The translations under genes were made by a program, and so were the position numbers. Below are positions 32,571 to 37,688 of a DNA stretch of 37,688 bases, in pieces. The stretch's first letter is position 1. Each line of letters opens with the position of its first letter. Under the pieces are notes generated by a model. The model did not search any database. It was not told where the DNA came from and saw nothing but the letters and a program-made list of their open reading frames with translations. Origin of the DNA: Betaproteobacteria bacterium RIFCSPLOWO2_02_FULL_66_14 (GTDB lineage: Bacteria > Pseudomonadota > Gammaproteobacteria > Burkholderiales > SG8-39); assembly GCA_001770475.1 (NCBI GenBank), contig MERB01000059.1, forward strand, positions 8,955 through 46,642, in the 5' to 3' direction.

Positions 32571-33760
32571 ACCCGCTGCTCGGGACGCTGCGGCCCTACC
32601 CGTTCGAAAGACTGCGCGCGCTGGTCTCCGGGTCGACCCCGAATTCGGCGCTCGCCCCGATCGACCTGTCGATCGGGGAGCCGAAACATCGGACACCGGA
32701 ATTCATTCGGGCCGCGCTCGCGGCTGCGCTGGACGGCCTGGCGGCCTATCCCGCCACGGCCGGGTTGCCGGCATTGCGCGAGGCCATCGCAGCCTGGCTG
32801 ACCGGCCGCCACCGCCTTTCCGGGATCGACCCAGCGACCCAGGTGTTGCCGGTGAACGGGTCCCGCGAGGCGTTGTTCGCCTTCGCCCAGTCGGTGATCG
32901 ATCCCGGCCGAGGCACTGCGCTCGTCGCCTGCCCGAACCCCTTCTATCAGATCTACGAAGGTGCTGCGCTGCTCGCCGGCGCGACGCCGGTGTTCCTCAA
33001 CGCCACACCGACCAACGGACACCGGGTGAATTTCGATTCGCTTCCCGAGCCGGTCTGGCGCAACGTTCAGCTCGTCTACGCCTGCACGCCGGCAAACCCC
33101 AGCGGCAGCGTACTGCGGCTGGAGGATTGGAAGCGGCTGTTCGAGCTTTCGGACCGGCACGGATTCGCCATCGCCTCCGACGAGTGCTACTCGGAGCTGT
33201 ACTACGACGAGGAGAATCCGCCCCTTGGCGCGCTCGAAGCCGCGCAACGCCTGGGGCGCGGGGGCTTTCCGCGCCTGGTCGTGTTCTCCAGCCTGTCGAA
33301 GCGCTCGAACGTTCCCGGGATGCGCTCCGGGTTCGTCGCCGGGGATGCCGCCTTGCTGAAGGACTTCCTGCTCTATCGCACCTACCACGGTTCGGCAATG
33401 GGCATCGCCGTGCAACGTGCGTCGATCGCCGCCTGGAGCGACGAGTCGCACGTGCGCGAGAACCGCCAGCGGTACGCGGCCAAGTATCGCGCGGTGCTGC
33501 CGCTGCTGCGCGGACCGCTTTCGGCCGAGCGGCCCGAGGGCGGCTTCTACCTGTGGCTTCGTACCCCGATCGACGACTGCGAATTCGTGCGTCTGCTGCT
33601 GCTTGACTATAATGTTCGCGCCTTGCCCGGCTCCTATCTTTCGCGCGCGGCGCATGGCGTGAACCCCGGCGCGAACTACGTGCGTGTCGCCCTGGTCGCG
33701 CCACTCGACGAATGCGTGGAGGCCGCCGGGCGACTGGCGCAACTCGCTGCGAGGTTCTGA
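32567..33760 (+). CDS. dapC: Succinyldiaminopimelate transaminase (PLP fold-type I)
   Basis: GTG start; [22 protein letters not shown]...[52 protein letters not shown]; directly precedes dapD. Confidence 0.92.
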   Translation: MNPLLGTLRPYPFERLRALVSGSTPNSALAPIDLSIGEPKHRTPEFIRAALAAALDGLAAYPATAGLPALREAIAAWLTGRHRLSGIDPATQVLPVNGSREALFAFAQSVIDPGRGTALVACPNPFYQIYEGAALLAGATPVFLNATPTNGHRVNFDSLPEPVWRNVQLVYACTPANPSGSVLRLEDWKRLFELSDRHGFAIASDECYSELYYDEENPPLGALEAAQRLGRGGFPRLVVFSSLSKRSNVPGMRSGFVAGDAALLKDFLLYRTYHGSAMGIAVQRASIAAWSDESHVRENRQRYAAKYRAVLPLLRGPLSAERPEGGFYLWLRTPIDDCEFVRLLLLDYNVRALPGSYLSRAAHGVNPGANYVRVALVAPLDECVEAAGRLAQLAARF

Positions 33761-33761
33761 C

Positions 33762-34583
33762 GTGGAGGAGGCGAAGGCGATCATCGAGCGGGCCTGGGAG
33801 AACCGGGCGCAACTCGGCGCGGCGACCGCGCCGCCGGAGACGCGCTCGGCGGTCGACGAAGTCATCGCCGGACTGGATTCCGGGCGGCTCCGCGTCGCCG
33901 AGAAGACCGCGGCAGGCTGGGTGACGCACCAGTGGATCAAGATGGCGGTGTTGCTGTCGTTCCGCCTCGAGGACAACCGGATGATGCCGGGCGGAGCGAC
34001 GCGCTACTACGACAAGGTGCCGGGAAAGTTTGCCGCCTACGACGAGGCGGCGTTTGCCGCGGGCGGTTTCCGGGTCGTTCCGCCGGCGATGGCGCGGCGC
34101 GGCGCGTTCATCGGCCGCAACGTCGTGCTCATGCCTTCCTACGTGAACATCGGGGCGTACGTGGACGAAGGCACGATGGTGGACACCTGGGCCACCGTCG
34201 GCTCATGCGCCCAGATCGGCCGCAACGTCCACCTTTCTGGCGGCGTCGGCATTGGCGGTGTGCTCGAGCCGATCCAGGCGGGTCCGGTGATCATCGAAGA
34301 CAATTGTTTCATCGGGGCGCGCTCGGAAGTCGTCGAAGGCGTCGTCGTCGAGGAGAACAGTGTCATTTCCATGGGCGTGTTCATCGGGCAGAGCACGCGG
34401 ATTTTCGACCGGGCGAGCGGCGAGATCCTGTACGGTCGGGTGCCGGCGGGATCGGTGGTCGTCGCCGGATCGCTGCCCGCGCCCGACGGCCGCTACAGCC
34501 TGTATTGCGCCGTCATCGTCAAGCGGGTGGACGCGAAGACGCGCGCCAAGACCAGTCTCAACGAATTGCTGCGCGGTGACTGA
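33762..34583 (+). CDS. dapD: 2,3,4,5-tetrahydropyridine-2,6-dicarboxylate N-succinyltransferase
   Basis: GTG 33762: (M)[18 protein letters not shown]...[24 protein letters not shown]...YDKVPGKFA; hexapeptide repeats. Confidence 0.96.
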   Translation: MEEAKAIIERAWENRAQLGAATAPPETRSAVDEVIAGLDSGRLRVAEKTAAGWVTHQWIKMAVLLSFRLEDNRMMPGGATRYYDKVPGKFAAYDEAAFAAGGFRVVPPAMARRGAFIGRNVVLMPSYVNIGAYVDEGTMVDTWATVGSCAQIGRNVHLSGGVGIGGVLEPIQAGPVIIEDNCFIGARSEVVEGVVVEENSVISMGVFIGQSTRIFDRASGEILYGRVPAGSVVVAGSLPAPDGRYSLYCAVIVKRVDAKTRAKTSLNELLRGD

Positions 34584-34613
34584 GTCCATTCCACGAATGC
34601 AGCGGAGGCCGTT

Positions 34614-37688
<3,075 letters not shown>

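Noticed and set aside
32522-33976. 484-aa minus ORF antisense to dapC, and similar 34203..35570 antisense to dapD/pilU
   Set aside because: No motifs; real genes on the other strand explain the region.

Overview
GC-rich chromosomal window with betaproteobacteria-like gene content and order. It is almost entirely conserved core genes, densely packed, many with 4-bp stop/start overlaps. Left edge: rnfH(partial)-ratA diverging from smpB. A long minus-strand cluster follows: rpsB-tsf-pyrH-frr-uppS-cdsA-dxr-rseP-bamA-skp-lpxD-fabZ-lpxA-lpxB-rnhB. To the right are map-glnD (+), then smc-zipA-ligA-galU-hpt-MTIP-def (-), then queF-dapC-dapD-pilU-dapE-prmB(partial) (+). The one clearly accessory segment is about 1.9-5.1 kb, between rnhB and a TrmH/SpoU rRNA methyltransferase. 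It holds an EgtB-like nonheme-iron enzyme (SenA-type) divergent from a SenB-type glycosyltransferase, plus an EamA/DMT permease. I read this as a rearranged selenoneine biosynthesis locus (senA/senB, recently described in the literature) with no SelD-like senC in the window. Its divergent spacer is only 33 bp, and senA has an ATGA overlap with the downstream housekeeping methyltransferase. Secondary observations: an MTIP-hpt purine/methylthio salvage pair with a residue supporting 6-oxopurine specificity, a cUUCGg terminator/attenuator between rpsB and tsf, a structured rpsB leader with overlapping divergent promoters, and pilU embedded among dap genes. I saw no CRISPR array, transposase, tRNA or rRNA. 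All calls come from reading the sequence and translated ORFs; no searches were run.
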